From positions 7,725,001 through 7,789,000 of the forward strand of contig CALZFC010000001.1 in the NCBI GenBank assembly GCA_945643635.1: DNA of 64,000 bases, read 5' to 3'. Both the position numbers and the translations under genes were made by a program. The notes below the pieces were generated by a model that saw only the letters and a program-made list of their open reading frames with translations, was not told the DNA's origin and did no database searches. Shown piece by piece: positions 46,931-57,815 of this stretch (within the stretch, counting starts at the first letter, position 1; each line of letters begins with the position of its first letter). The stretch is from Allodiplogaster sudhausi. Taxonomy: Eukaryota; Nematoda; Chromadorea; Rhabditida; Diplogasteridae.

Positions 46931-48760
46931 AGACTGAGAGGGAGGGAGGGAGAGAATGTTGAGGGAGGGAGGGAGAGAAGGGAGAGAGAGAGAGAGAGAG
47001 GGAGGGAGGGAGGGAGGGAGGGAGGGAGAGATAGAGCGAGCGAGTTTTCGATACAAGATAATCAACCATTGGTATTCTAATCATCTGAGCATTGCCTTGG
47101 AATGTTAATTACAGACTAAGCATTCATTTCTGTTCAGATCGAGAATGACGAAAAGACCATCAACAGGAACATTCCATCAAAGGTCTGCAATTTCAATTTC
47201 ATGCTCTCTCTCTTTCTCTCTCTCTTACTCCTCTCGTTTTTATCTCCTTTCTCCCTCTCCCCTCTATCTCAGTCTCTATCTATCTCTCTCCTCTCCAACC
47301 CTCTTTCTCTTTCAGGAGACAGTTAGCGTTGGCTACTACAACCTCGGCGACTTTATGGGCGAAGAGGCCAAAAACGACATCCCGCCGGTTCCACCTAAGG
47401 TCTTCAGTTTCATGCGAATGCCTTGAAGTCGTGGAATCTGTCAATTTCCAGGCCGATCCTCCGACGAAGGAGAAGGAGAAGGAGAAGGCGCGTCCGGAAG
47501 AAGTTCGAAGCAGATTAGAAAAAAAAAATATATATATAACAAGTCATTGAGAGATTCCACGACTGAGATTGATTGAGATTGAGAGATAGAGAGAAGCATG
47601 AAATTCAACTGTAATAAAAAAAATTTCTGACTCGTATAGTCGAATCTCTCAAAATGAAACACTCTCTCGCCCTTGTGTCTGGCAAAAAGCGCGAATTCAA
47701 AATCGAGTTTTTGGCTCCCTCAAAGCAGTAAAACAATGCTAATGCACAACTCTTGAAATATTGTGATTTATCTACAGAAGCCTCTGCCTTCGAAGTCACC
47801 AAGCAACGAAAAAGGGTACGCATTGAATTTGATAGCAATAAAACTTCAGTTCGGGGTTGCATTTATGGGCAGTAATTTCTGAGACAGCATTCGAATTCAA
47901 ATATGAATTTGAAAAATTTTAAGCGACGAAAAAATTTTTTCTCAGATCTGCTGGAGCGAAAGTGAAGGCGTCTTCGACGACAAAGAACGATAAGGGGTAA
48001 CGAAATGTTCGATTATATGGCTGCGCCATTTCAAGGGATAATACAATATTTGATTGCATTTCATACATTTCTTCTGATATGTATGCAGACTTGCCGAAGC
48101 GTTTTAAGTAATCAAAAGTGAATAATATTGGATGTCAAAGCTACTTGTAGATCCGACGCTGGCAAAGGGAAGGCGGCAAGGCTCGACAATGGGTAATGAA
48201 ATATTTAACTAACATTTAACGGCCTCTACTGGAGATCTGCCTTATTATTTAATTAACAAAATTTTTTAATAATTATGCTAATCAACACTGATTCTAGATC
48301 AGATGATGCCAAAGAGAAGGCGTCAAAGATCGACAAGGGGTAATACAATATTTCACAATAAAAAATTTCACAACCTCTACTCGAATTCTGCCGTGATATT
48401 TAATTAATAAAAAGAGCATAATAATGAGAATCAACGCTGATTTTAGATCCGATGCTGGCAAAGAGAAGGCGTCAAAGATCGACAAGGGGTAATGCCATGT
48501 TTCTTTTTTCGGCTCTACTGGAGATCTGCTTAATTAATTAACTAATAAAAAAAAAGCATAATTATGCGAGTCAACGAGGATTGCACAGATCCGTTGGCGG
48601 CAAAGAGAAGTCGCCTCGGGTGAAGGTCACGAAGGGCTCAGAAGGAAAGAAGAACGAGAACTCCGTGCTTAGCACGGTCTTGAAGGGAGGCCCTTCGACG
48701 ATGGGCGGGCAGGGAAATAAGAAGAAGACGAAAAAGAAGCGAGGCTGCGTCATCGTCTAA
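45961..48760 (+). CDS. Lysine-rich protein with polybasic CaaX tail (CVIV), 5' end unresolved
   Basis: Twelve exons join in phase: 45961-46009, 46113-46194, 46597-46728, 47138-47182, 47316-47399, 47452-47502, 47778-47815, 47946-47996, 48151-48192, 48298-48339, 48447-48488 and 48589-48760. At least 276 residues result; the first exon needs phase 1 upstream and no start is found. The protein is Lys/Glu/Ser-rich. Middle exons hold more ordered sequence (SDYIHASINRLPRQGRPES, SVGYYNLGDFMGEEAKND, PPVPPK). Five micro-exons encode GSDAGKEKASKIDKG-type repeats. The end KKKTKKKRGCVIV is a polybasic stretch plus a CaaX box, predicting prenylation and membrane anchoring. AATAAA lies at 48946-48951. Family unknown; it is paralogous in layout to the next gene. 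Confidence 0.75.
46205..46268. repeat. (TA)n microsatellite
   Basis: TA repeat with one TGTA interruption immediately after the second listed exon of the CVIV gene. Confidence 0.9.
46733..47038. repeat. (GA)n/(GGGA)n microsatellite
   Basis: About 300 bases of GA with GGGA and GGAG variants in an intron of the CVIV gene. It generates long spurious open frames on both strands. Confidence 0.9.
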
Positions 48761-49574
48761 TTTCCCTCTTCCTCCCTTCGGCTCTCTCTCTCGTCGTCTA
48801 GCGTCTCTTCTTTTCCCGTGTGCTCTAATGCACTATTCCTCATACGCTCTCCGTCAATTTCACTGAGCTTCATCAAGCCGCACCTTTATTAAATGCAATT
48901 AGTCACCCATGACCACACTCCACAGCCCGGAAGAGGCTCTTCGAAAATAAAGGTGCCTTATCACAGCTGTCATTGACATTTTAAATATAACAGAATCACA
49001 TTGCTACTCCATTCAATCGCAATGTTGCCAAATAGCAAATTTAATTGCCCTCGGAATAGTTTTTTTTCAAACAATAAGTAGTTGTCTTTTTTTTGCGAAA
49101 CATTTTCGATGCAAGTCGAGTAATCGCACTTCGAAAGAACGGGGGAGTGTATATAAATGAGTTTGCTTATAGCAGAGTGATAATGGATCAATGGATGTCA
49201 AAATGCTAAAAAGTTGCGATTTTATTTGTTAGTTTTAAATATTCAAATTTGTAAGATTTTTTAAATAAGCCATAATAAAATTTAGAAGAAGCAAATTTTC
49301 CTGCAAAATATTCGTATAATTGCGCTTATCAGTTTTTATTTCATTTATACACCGATAAAACAATGCGATTCGAATTTCGTAGTGGGAAGATGAAATCGCT
49401 TATTTTCACATACTATTTCGCACTTTCCGCTGCATGAAAATAGCATGCGCGTGGAATATTGTGAAACATTTAAAATAAATAAATGACGAAATTTCTTAAA
49501 TGTTGAGTGTGCGCTTTCCATTGCTCTTCAATCATTTGTACTCTCTGCGGCTCTGCTGGTCGGCAGCCTCGAAG
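48761..49574. other. 3' flank of CVIV gene and spacer
   Basis: Contains the AATAAA signal at 48946-48951 and then AT-rich sequence without visible coding exons before the start of the next gene. Confidence 0.5.
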
Positions 49575-51672
49575 ATGGCAGGAACAAGTGGGATATATTT
49601 CATTGTTTCGAAATATTTCAAGTTGATTTTTTTTTTAGAAATCTTCATATATATTTTATTTCATATATTAATAATTTATTCTCGACTTATTTAGAGGAAA
49701 AGCCGACCAAGAAAGCGGCTGCATCGAAGCAATTGAAGAAATCGAAAGAGTCGAAAGAGCTGAAACACTCGAAGCAGCCAAAGACATCGAAGCAGTCGAA
49801 GGCATCGAAGCAATCGACGACCAAGGCTTTTCGATGTCTTTTTTCCGGATTATCAAAATGAACTTTTTAACAAATTCTTGTAGGACCGCCTCATCAGTCA
49901 CGAAGAAAGCGTCGGTTGAGCCGAAAAAGAAGAAAGGCGATCAGAAGGCGACTTCGGTCGAGAAGAAGAAAAGCGGTCGGCGCTGCCAAATCGGCAAGGG
50001 CCTTTACAGGATGGCGAACGCTGGAAAAACATATATATGAGACTTCAAATTACCGCCGGCCTTCGACCTCTTATACGAACGTGCTATTTAGAAAGAGCAC
50101 GCGAGAATGAGAGTTCCCACTCGCTGGGTGAACCGGCATTTCGAAACTGCATTAATTATTTTTCGGTGGTCGCCGTCCTATAAAAAATAATATAAAAAAT
50201 AGGCTAATTTTATTCCAAAATCATAGCGAAAATATGACGAAAGACAAGTCAATTGAAGCATCTCAGCTCAGGTGCCCAAGAAGCCAGTTAGAGCAGCTAC
50301 TCATGTTGAAAGTGCTGAGCGTAAGGGGACGGCGAAAAATGGACGAGTTCCCGTAGGATTTTAATTATTTTTTTAAAAATTTTATTTGTACCTTAATTTG
50401 TTTTATTTCATGCTCTTCACCTACTATATTTTTGAGCAGACCAAAAAATTCTTTCCAGGTGCGTGCGCCCAAGAAGATAGAGAACGAAACTGATGATGAT
50501 AAGAGTGACGAGAGAAAGGCGACGGCGAAAAATGGACGAGTTCCCGTTGGATTTTATTTAATTTTTGAAATTTTATTTTTGCATTAATTTTTTTATTTCA
50601 TGCCCTTCACCTACTAAATTCTTTCCAGGTGCACGCGCCCAAGAAGCCAGAGAACGAAGCAGATGATGATAAGAGTGACTAGCCGAAGCCGATGGCAAAA
50701 AACGGCCAAGTTGAAGTTGGATTTTAATTTTTTTAATTTTATTTTTACTTTATTTTTTTTATTACTTATTCTTTATCGACCATATTTTTTAACAGAACAA
50801 AATTTTTTTCCAGATGTATGCGCCTTCAGCGGAGACGATGAAGACCATCGACAAGGTGATCCCAAATGAAAAGGTCAGCCAATTGAGCAGTCTATTGAAT
50901 GGAAAAGGATTTCTTGAAAGTTTTTTTATCTTTTTATTGTTTTCAGTAAAAAAATTTAAAAACGTACGGAAGCATAATCGTTGATTGAGGGAACCGTGAG
51001 TACTACATTCTACGACAACATGGACAACTTCTTATTGCAAGGAGAAGCCGGCCAGGGGAAGGAGAAGGAAGGAGGACATGAAAAGGATAAGGAGAAAGAG
51101 AAGGAAGAGGGGGATGAAAAGGAGAAGGAGAAGGAGAAGGAAAAGGAAGAGGGGGATGAAAAGGAGAAGGAAAATGGGAAGGAAAAAGAGAAGGTTAGCT
51201 GTGGAATGGCAACCTTTGAATTCGAAAAATGAAAAGAAATATATTAGTCTTTTAGCAAGAGCCAAAAGCGACGGAAGACAAGCTGGTGAAGAAAACGTAA
51301 ATATTATCAATTTTAGAGTATTGGATGAGCCCTATATATATTTTTATGTGAATGAAAATAAACTAAAGTCATAGCAAAGTAATTAATAGTTTATAAAAAA
51401 AATAATAATTTGAAGCGATTCGACGGGCAATGCAGTCGCGTCTGCCGCTCCCGCAGCGAAAAGTGCCTATGACAACGTCACTGCAGTGGGCCTCACCGAG
51501 AGTCTGTGCCCACTATTACCATAATTCGCCATCTTGTACCCGAAAAGAAACTGGGTGTCCTGAAAAACATTCTTATGGTTAATTTAATAATTTGTGCAAA
51601 GGCAATAATAATGGCCGACTTTTAGAACCGCGAACTGTGAAGACCAAAAAGAAGGGATGCGTCATCGCTTAG
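49575..51672 (+). CDS. Lysine-rich protein with polybasic CaaX tail (CVIA), tandem paralogue
   Basis: A tiny first exon 49575-49587 (MAGT) joins 49695-49794 (KEKPTKKAASKQLKKSKES and more Lys/Ser repeats), then 49884 onward (TASSVTKKASVEPKKKK). Three duplicated exons follow at 50272-50352, 50459-50545 and 50629-50715 (VRAPKK...AKNGRVP), then 50814-50873, about 51057-51193 (KEKEKEEGDE repeats), 51256-51296, 51416-51501 and 51626-51672. The end is PRTVKTKKKGCVIA, a polybasic CaaX box like that of the upstream gene. The third duplicated exon has an in-frame TAG (50680-50682), so it must be skipped or it truncates the protein. The end of the 49884 exon is unresolved. Function unknown; prenylation and membrane anchoring are predicted. 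Confidence 0.65.
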
Positions 51673-52599
51673 CTTCATCTTCTTCTTCATCTCTCCCGCT
51701 TCTCCCTCTCCAACTCTCTGTTTCTATCCCTCACTTTCTCTCTCTTTCTCTCTCCGTTTCCCTCGCTCTCCTCGTCTCTCGCTCTTTATCTCGCCGACCT
51801 TTCTAAGACGTCTCATCATTCCTCGTGGTCTGCAATGACTATTCCATTGGTCAACGTACCACATCCACGATAAATTAGTATCAGTGAAAAGTCACTTGCA
51901 GTTTGGGAATTACACTACTCAAGAAGTATACATTCTTGTTATGCCTCATTAAAAATTGGTGTGTGAAATGTATTGTTTTACAATATAAAGACAAAACATA
52001 TCTCGGATCCGTATCCCTTCTGGCTCGTTGGCGATGCTGTACTAAAGCAATCTAAAAATAACCATGAGGAAAATATAGTTCTCCAACTGCATTTTGTTTT
52101 TGCAACTGCAAGTTAATAGATTGATTTATTGCGCCTTTCGCTAACTACAACCAGTCATAACCATTAAAATAAAGTTCGGAACGGGTAACAACCTGAAATG
52201 ATTGTTCATGTTTAAGCAAATTTTTTTATACTTAAAACAAAGTTTATTGCAGTGATTGATTCAAGCAACACCGTCACAGTGAAAACAATTGAATATGTAG
52301 TGTGTGCCATGTGTTTTCTGAGTTTGTAATAGGTCATTATGGAATGCATTTATTCTTGAAGCTTGGAAGAACACGAGGTATCCGGTTTGGTGGCGTATAA
52401 TGCTTAAAAGGACGTGCTCAAACGAATAGTTAATGAACATAGATATTTAATTAAAGAAGGGCGATCACCGAAGCAACTGTGCGAGATTTAAAGTTGCCGC
52501 ACTTTTGTTTTCTCTCAGACGCTTTATGCGACTGGCGAAATAGCAGGCGAGATTGAGAGTGGCGGGTAAAACGTGACAATTCGAAGCTGCATTCTTTTT
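51673..52599. other. Spacer between convergent genes
   Basis: CT-rich 3' flank (51700-51790), then AT-rich sequence. From about 52,230 it shows similarity to about 60,330-60,740, the downstream flank of the other Str copy. No gene is seen. Confidence 0.5.
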
Positions 52600-55174
52600 T
52601 CACTCGGTCATAGCTGCAATGTTTGCAGCAATTGTCGTAAAGCAAGGATCCCTCGGCTTAATTGTTGGCTTCTCAACTCTGAGACGCTTCAAGGCAGCGT
52701 TGATCTGCAGAAAGTAACGAAGATTCAGTCATTACATTGTTTTCATAAAATCACAAATAAAGATTTTGCAAATTGTTCGGATTCTGAAAAAGAAGGTTAT
52801 GTTTAGACTTTTACTACTTAGGGTAATTCCAATGTTTCTATTGTTTAGAGATCTGTTATTTTCTTAGATTAGGAAAACACTGCCGAACCTGTTCGCGAAG
52901 GCATCTCACAATGCAAATGACAAGGATCGGATCAGTGATCGGGAAGATAATTGTGAGCCGGACGAGGAGTTGGCCACAGCTGAGGTCGACTCCTTTATAA
53001 TTCATTGCTCAGAGTAATAATTGAAAGCATTATAATAAATATTTTACTTCAAATACTTCGTTGTCTTGCAAAATGTATATACAAACATATGTATTATTAT
53101 CAAGCATAAAGGAAGACATAATAGCGAACATAAATATATGTAGGCACATATGTAGATACATATGAATGTTTGTTGTTTAAATGATACGAGCACTGCATTG
53201 AGTCACTGTTGAATTGTTGCATATATAGCTTATTGTTAGTTGGGAACGGGTTTATTTAAATATGTAAATCTATTTTTAAAATTGGACAAGTGTTTTCAAG
53301 GCTTCTCACAGCGAACCTGTGATCGGAGAGAAGAAAATGATGATCACTGGCAAATAGGAAAAAATTGTAGGAATGAGCGTCTGAAAAATTAAGGAACGAA
53401 ATTGTCCTTGATGTAGACAAATCAAAGCAATCGTAGGATGAAATCATAGTTGCGATGATAACTTCTCGTTAATATTTATTTCCTTTATCACAATATCCCA
53501 ATCTATCCCTCTATTTTAAACTTTGTATTTTTGTTCGGTCTATATTATTCAAAACGCTTTTCAATTCAATCTTAAATTCGATATTTCAAATTAAATCCGT
53601 TGCGATCTGTGGAGCCTGAATTGGATAAAAAAATTTTTAATGTGAAAATACTTGAATAAGAAGAGCGATGAATAGCTGGCGATGCAATTCACGCGTTCGT
53701 TGTGACATTGAAATCCTCCTGAAGGCGCGGTTGATGTGGACGATGCAGAAGATGATCACGACGCCGCTGCCTGGAGAAGAGATTTGGGGAGAATGAGAAA
53801 TAGAGGAGAGAGAAAGGCGGTTAGAGAGAAAGAGAGAGAGGCAGAAACGGAGATTGGAAGTGAGAATGAAGATCAGAGAGTTATAATGGAGAAAACGAGG
53901 AAGAAAGACATTGAAAGAGAGATAGAGATCTTATTTGAACGAGAACATAAGCAACAAGTAATGGAAAAGGAAGAGAAGGGGCAAACCAAGAAGGAGAAAC
54001 GTCCAGCCAATAGTCACGAGCAGATGCGAGATGTTGAGATGAAATTCGCCGCTATTTTCATCCGGCATCTTATAAATTCAAATCTCTAAGTAGATTTGTT
54101 TCTAATAAGTTTGTAAGCGGCACATTAAAATGGCTCTAACAAGAACGAGGACCGCGAAATAGGAATGCTGCGCCGTGTCGATCTCATAGAGGTCGTTTAA
54201 TGGAAGTTGCTCGATCAACTGCATAGGTTATGTGAGAATTAAAAGCGGCAATAAATGAAGATTGAAAAGAAAAAGAGTCCCCGAATGGCGTGCCCTGACA
54301 ATGAAATGCCCTGAGATGGGGGCAGGTGTCCGGTACGGAAGAGTTCTCTCTGACCTTGTCCGAATACTCGGTCGGGCGACAGCACGCGAGGATGAACGCG
54401 TCGAAGAGGAGATCATAGAAGAGTGCGAGAGCGAAGAGCAGCAACGCCGCCTGCCGCAGTCGCCAGCCGGCGAGCCAGCGTAGACATGAGGGCCTGGTTT
54501 TATTTATTTTTCCCGCCAATTTTCTTTCATTTAAAATTTCCCGCCAACCATTTTTGCTTCATTTTAAAATTCCCCTTTACTGACTGGCAGATGGCGTTCC
54601 AGCGATAGAGAAAGTGAAGAGTTAGCACGGTGTATGTCTGATAGAAGCTGATAATGAAGATGCAGCACAGAATGATTCCGCCATAGTACGGCAGACTGGG
54701 TGTGAGCTCTGCGAAATAGATCCAGCCCGTACCGCTAAAGTAGACCACCTGGAATATTTACAATTTTTTTTATTACTGATTGTAATCATTCAATTTTAAG
54801 TAATATTTTTAATGTTCGAACAAGCTTCTAATAAATGATATCAATGACACGAAATGGAGTCATTAAAAAATACCGGCCGCATTATCAAGTGCTCGAGAGA
54901 GAACGCGATGTTCGATATGGAAAAGGCAAAGAGCAGAAATCGGTAGTTGCCGAGGCATTCCTGTGACAGTGTTATAGGCATTGGTTATTCATTGATTCAG
55001 GAATTATTCGATAATTTTTCAAGGTACCGCTTTTCTCTCGCTCTCTCGCTCTCTCTCTTTCGCTCGCTCACTGCCAAAGTCTAACACGAGATGGCTGTCG
55101 AAGTGTCAGTTATATTGGTGCAGCATGCAAGGATCGCAAAGATGAAGATAATCTGTAGATATATGAGAGCTCAT
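52600..55174 (-). CDS. Str-family serpentine chemoreceptor, proximal copy, first exon damaged
   Basis: Exons matching the intact copy one for one: 55086-55174, 54874-54960, 54585-54748, 54355-54493, 54141-54218, 53987-54068, 53652-53770, 53317-53380, 52889-52992 and 52600-52704. Exons 2-10 are open and in phase: LGNYRFLLFAFSISN, TLHFLYRWNAICQ, FDAFILACCRPTEYSDK, TRELHRQLFIALLIQ, TLIPTIFSYLPVIIIFF, FPITDPILVICIVRCLREQ. Exon 1 lacks 5 and 11 bases relative to the other copy (89 versus 105), so the ATG at 55172-55174 runs into a TGA. An acceptor at CTACAG inside exon 1 would open another hydrophobic frame. Either a recent pseudogene or a gene with a re-made N-terminus. Confidence 0.8.
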
Positions 55175-56289
55175 GTTTTGGTCCTGAAAAGAATAGGAAA
55201 AGTTGGCAACCGAGAGTCGACAATGAAGGAGGTATATTTAAGAGATCCTCTCTCTAAGGGTCAAGGACTGCCTGCCCCGGGGACCGATGTTCGATTTTGA
55301 CTACCAGAACTTTATTAGTGGTACATGGATAGATTATAAGGAAAACTAGACGGTTGAAAAGTTTGAGAAATTTTTTTTCTCCACGCCACCACCCAAAATA
55401 TGTCAAAAATTCGATATTCTGTCACTTGCTTCATTTACAAGATTTTTTACTTTTCTTTTTTTTATCTGATTGCTCATTCAAAACTGCACAAAACACTCTC
55501 AGATAACTGTTTCTGAAAAGATTCATTTTAATAGACTTTTTCCGGATAAAAATTTTTAGGACTAAAAAAAATGTTATTTTTTGTCTTTTTTTTTCATTTT
55601 TGTCGATCCATTTCCAGACAAGACATTCCATAATATGAAAGTAGAGGAAAAAATACGTAATATATGGTTCTACTAAATAGATTTGAGCACCCTTTTTTGG
55701 GTATCGCTATTTGAATACTATATGCGATCAAGTACACACAAAAAACATTGTTTGATATATCAAACAATTTCATACAAACAATTTGTTCTTTATCTGCGCC
55801 AAAACAATGCTGTTCCATATAGCAAACAATCATTGTTTGATGCGCGATTGTTTGGCATATCAAACAATTTGTTTCAACGAAATTGTTTGGCATATCAAAC
55901 AATCACAGCGCAGCCGCCTTGGCTCCGCCCCCTTCTGCTTGCGCACCCATTTTTCATGGAATTTTAGCCCTTTTCTTATATTCTTCGACAAGGGATGCTA
56001 ATTACCAAACTTTTTCGATATCTAATTAGCTAACCCTCTTACACACCCTCTCCTACATTCTCTCCATCTCTCTCTCTCTGTGCTATCAGGAATCTCAAAC
56101 ACGACCCACAAACTAGCCAGTTAATCGTCTTTTGCAGCTATTATTGCGGTTTTCGCTATAAAACAGTTTAAACTGTAGTTAAATCGTGAGAACAAAAGCT
56201 GCAAAAGTTGAAAAACTGGCTAACCTGGTTTGTGGGGAAGTGTTGGCGCCGTCGTCGTTGTATCTGGAATTAGAATTAGAATTTTGCCT

Positions 56290-56360
56290 CCGACCGGACC
56301 CGAACCACCACCCCGCGCATCCCGTACCCAAGCCCCTACCACCACACTACCCGCACTAGC
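56290..56360 (-). other. tRNA-like segment in nested element
   Basis: On the minus strand TAGTGTGGTGGTAGGGGC is followed by GTGGTTCGGGTCC, resembling A- and B-boxes with one mismatch in the B-box. Degenerate; probably a tRNA-derived fragment. Confidence 0.35.
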
Positions 56361-56894
56361 GATCTGAACGTTGAAGAACTTATCCAGATGAAAAGGGCGG
56401 CGCCCATAGAGAACGTTGCGAAGAGAATGGAGAGAGAGAGAGAGAGGGAAGAGACAGAGTAAAAGAGAGAGAGAGGGAGAGGGAGAACTTTACGAACTCG
56501 GTCTCGCCATCTGTGCCAATTTTGCTAAGAGCCAAAAGGTTTTTTCGAGAGTTTTACTGCTCAACGTGACTTATGTTGCGTCTCTCTCTATCATAAATGT
56601 TTCTAGAGAGAAAGGCGGTTTTTTGAGCTATTTTGTGTTGTATAAAAGTAAGTCTGAACGATTAGACATTTAAAAGTAGTTTCCTCATCCGAGGTCTGAG
56701 AAGAGAAATGCCCCAGTTTTTGCGTTTCTTTTGAGAAAATCACCTAGAGAGAGCCCATCAGTTGCTTCTCTCTCTATCCTACATTTTTCTACAGAAAAAG
56801 GCGGTTTTTTTAAGCTATTGAATGTTCTATAACAGTAAGTCTGAACGACATCCGAGGTCTGAGGAGGTCACGTAGACAGGCGCACCTGTGGCTA

Positions 56895-56926
<32 letters not shown>

Positions 56927-57254
56927 AGGAAGGGAGAGAGAGAAGAAAGGGAGAGAGGGAAAGAAAGAAAGAATTAAAGAAAGACAGAAAGAACTATCTT
57001 TCTCTTTATAAGTGAACACTGTTCGTGATGTCAGAAGTTGGCCGTGTGGCAAAAGTTGGATCCCTCGCATTTGTGCGTGTAATCAAACCGCTCAACCGTA
57101 TTTATCCGCATCTCTCTGTACCTCATTAGAACCGCCTTTCTGTGTAGAATCTAATGACATAGAGAGAGAGTGACCTTTCCGTCTCTTTATAGCGATCACA
57201 GCAAAAGAAACACACAAACTCACAAATCTCAGAAACAGTCGTTTCTGAGATTTG

Positions 57255-57260
57255 TTAGTT

Positions 57261-57310
<50 letters not shown>

Positions 57311-57361
57311 GAGAGAGAGAGAGATAGGGAGAGAGAAGGAGAGAGGGAGCGAGGGAGCGAA

Positions 57362-57405
<44 letters not shown>

Positions 57406-57411
57406 CCATAT
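57255..57411. repeat. (GA)n microsatellite at centre of inner inverted repeat
   Basis: About 150 bases of GA with CGAG variants. The flanks at 57000-57250 and 57425-57665 are inverted copies of each other (TAGAACCGCCTTTCTGTGTAG facing CTACACAGAAAGGTGGTTCTA). Confidence 0.9.
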
Positions 57412-57784
57412 TGATTGATAATTGAGCGCAGAAACGACTGCGTGTGAGATTTGTGTTTTTGTGTTTCTTTTAATGTGAACGCTATAAAGAGACGGAAAGG
57501 TCACTCTCTCTCTATGTCATTACATTCTACACAGAAAGGTGGTTCTAGTGAGTTACAGAGAGACGCGAATAAGTAAAGTTGAGCGGTTTGATTACACACA
57601 CAAATGCGAGGGATCCAACTTTTGCAACACGGCCAATTCCTGGTTCACTTATAAAGAGAAAGAGAATATGTTGACTAATGGTACCCAATTGAACGGCGTA
57701 CTGTCGGTTTTTATGAAAAATAAAACGGGCAAAACATGTTGGGAAAACATTGGCCACATATGGGTTTGAACCCTTGTGTCGCTG

Positions 57785-57815
57785 CTCGACGTTGCCTAAC
57801 TCGCCAGATCGGACG
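57785..57815 (-). other. 5S rRNA-derived fragment
   Basis: On the minus strand the sequence CGTCCGATCTGGCGAGTTA, then GGCAACGTCGAG, matches the conserved internal part of eukaryotic 5S rRNA (CGTCCGATCTGGCAAGTTAA, GCAACGTTGAG) at nearly every position, including the box A promoter. The rest of 5S is absent, and a B-box-like GGGTTCAAACCC follows. This suggests a 5S/tRNA-derived SINE piece within the transposon. Comparison is from memory of the family consensus. Confidence 0.6.
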
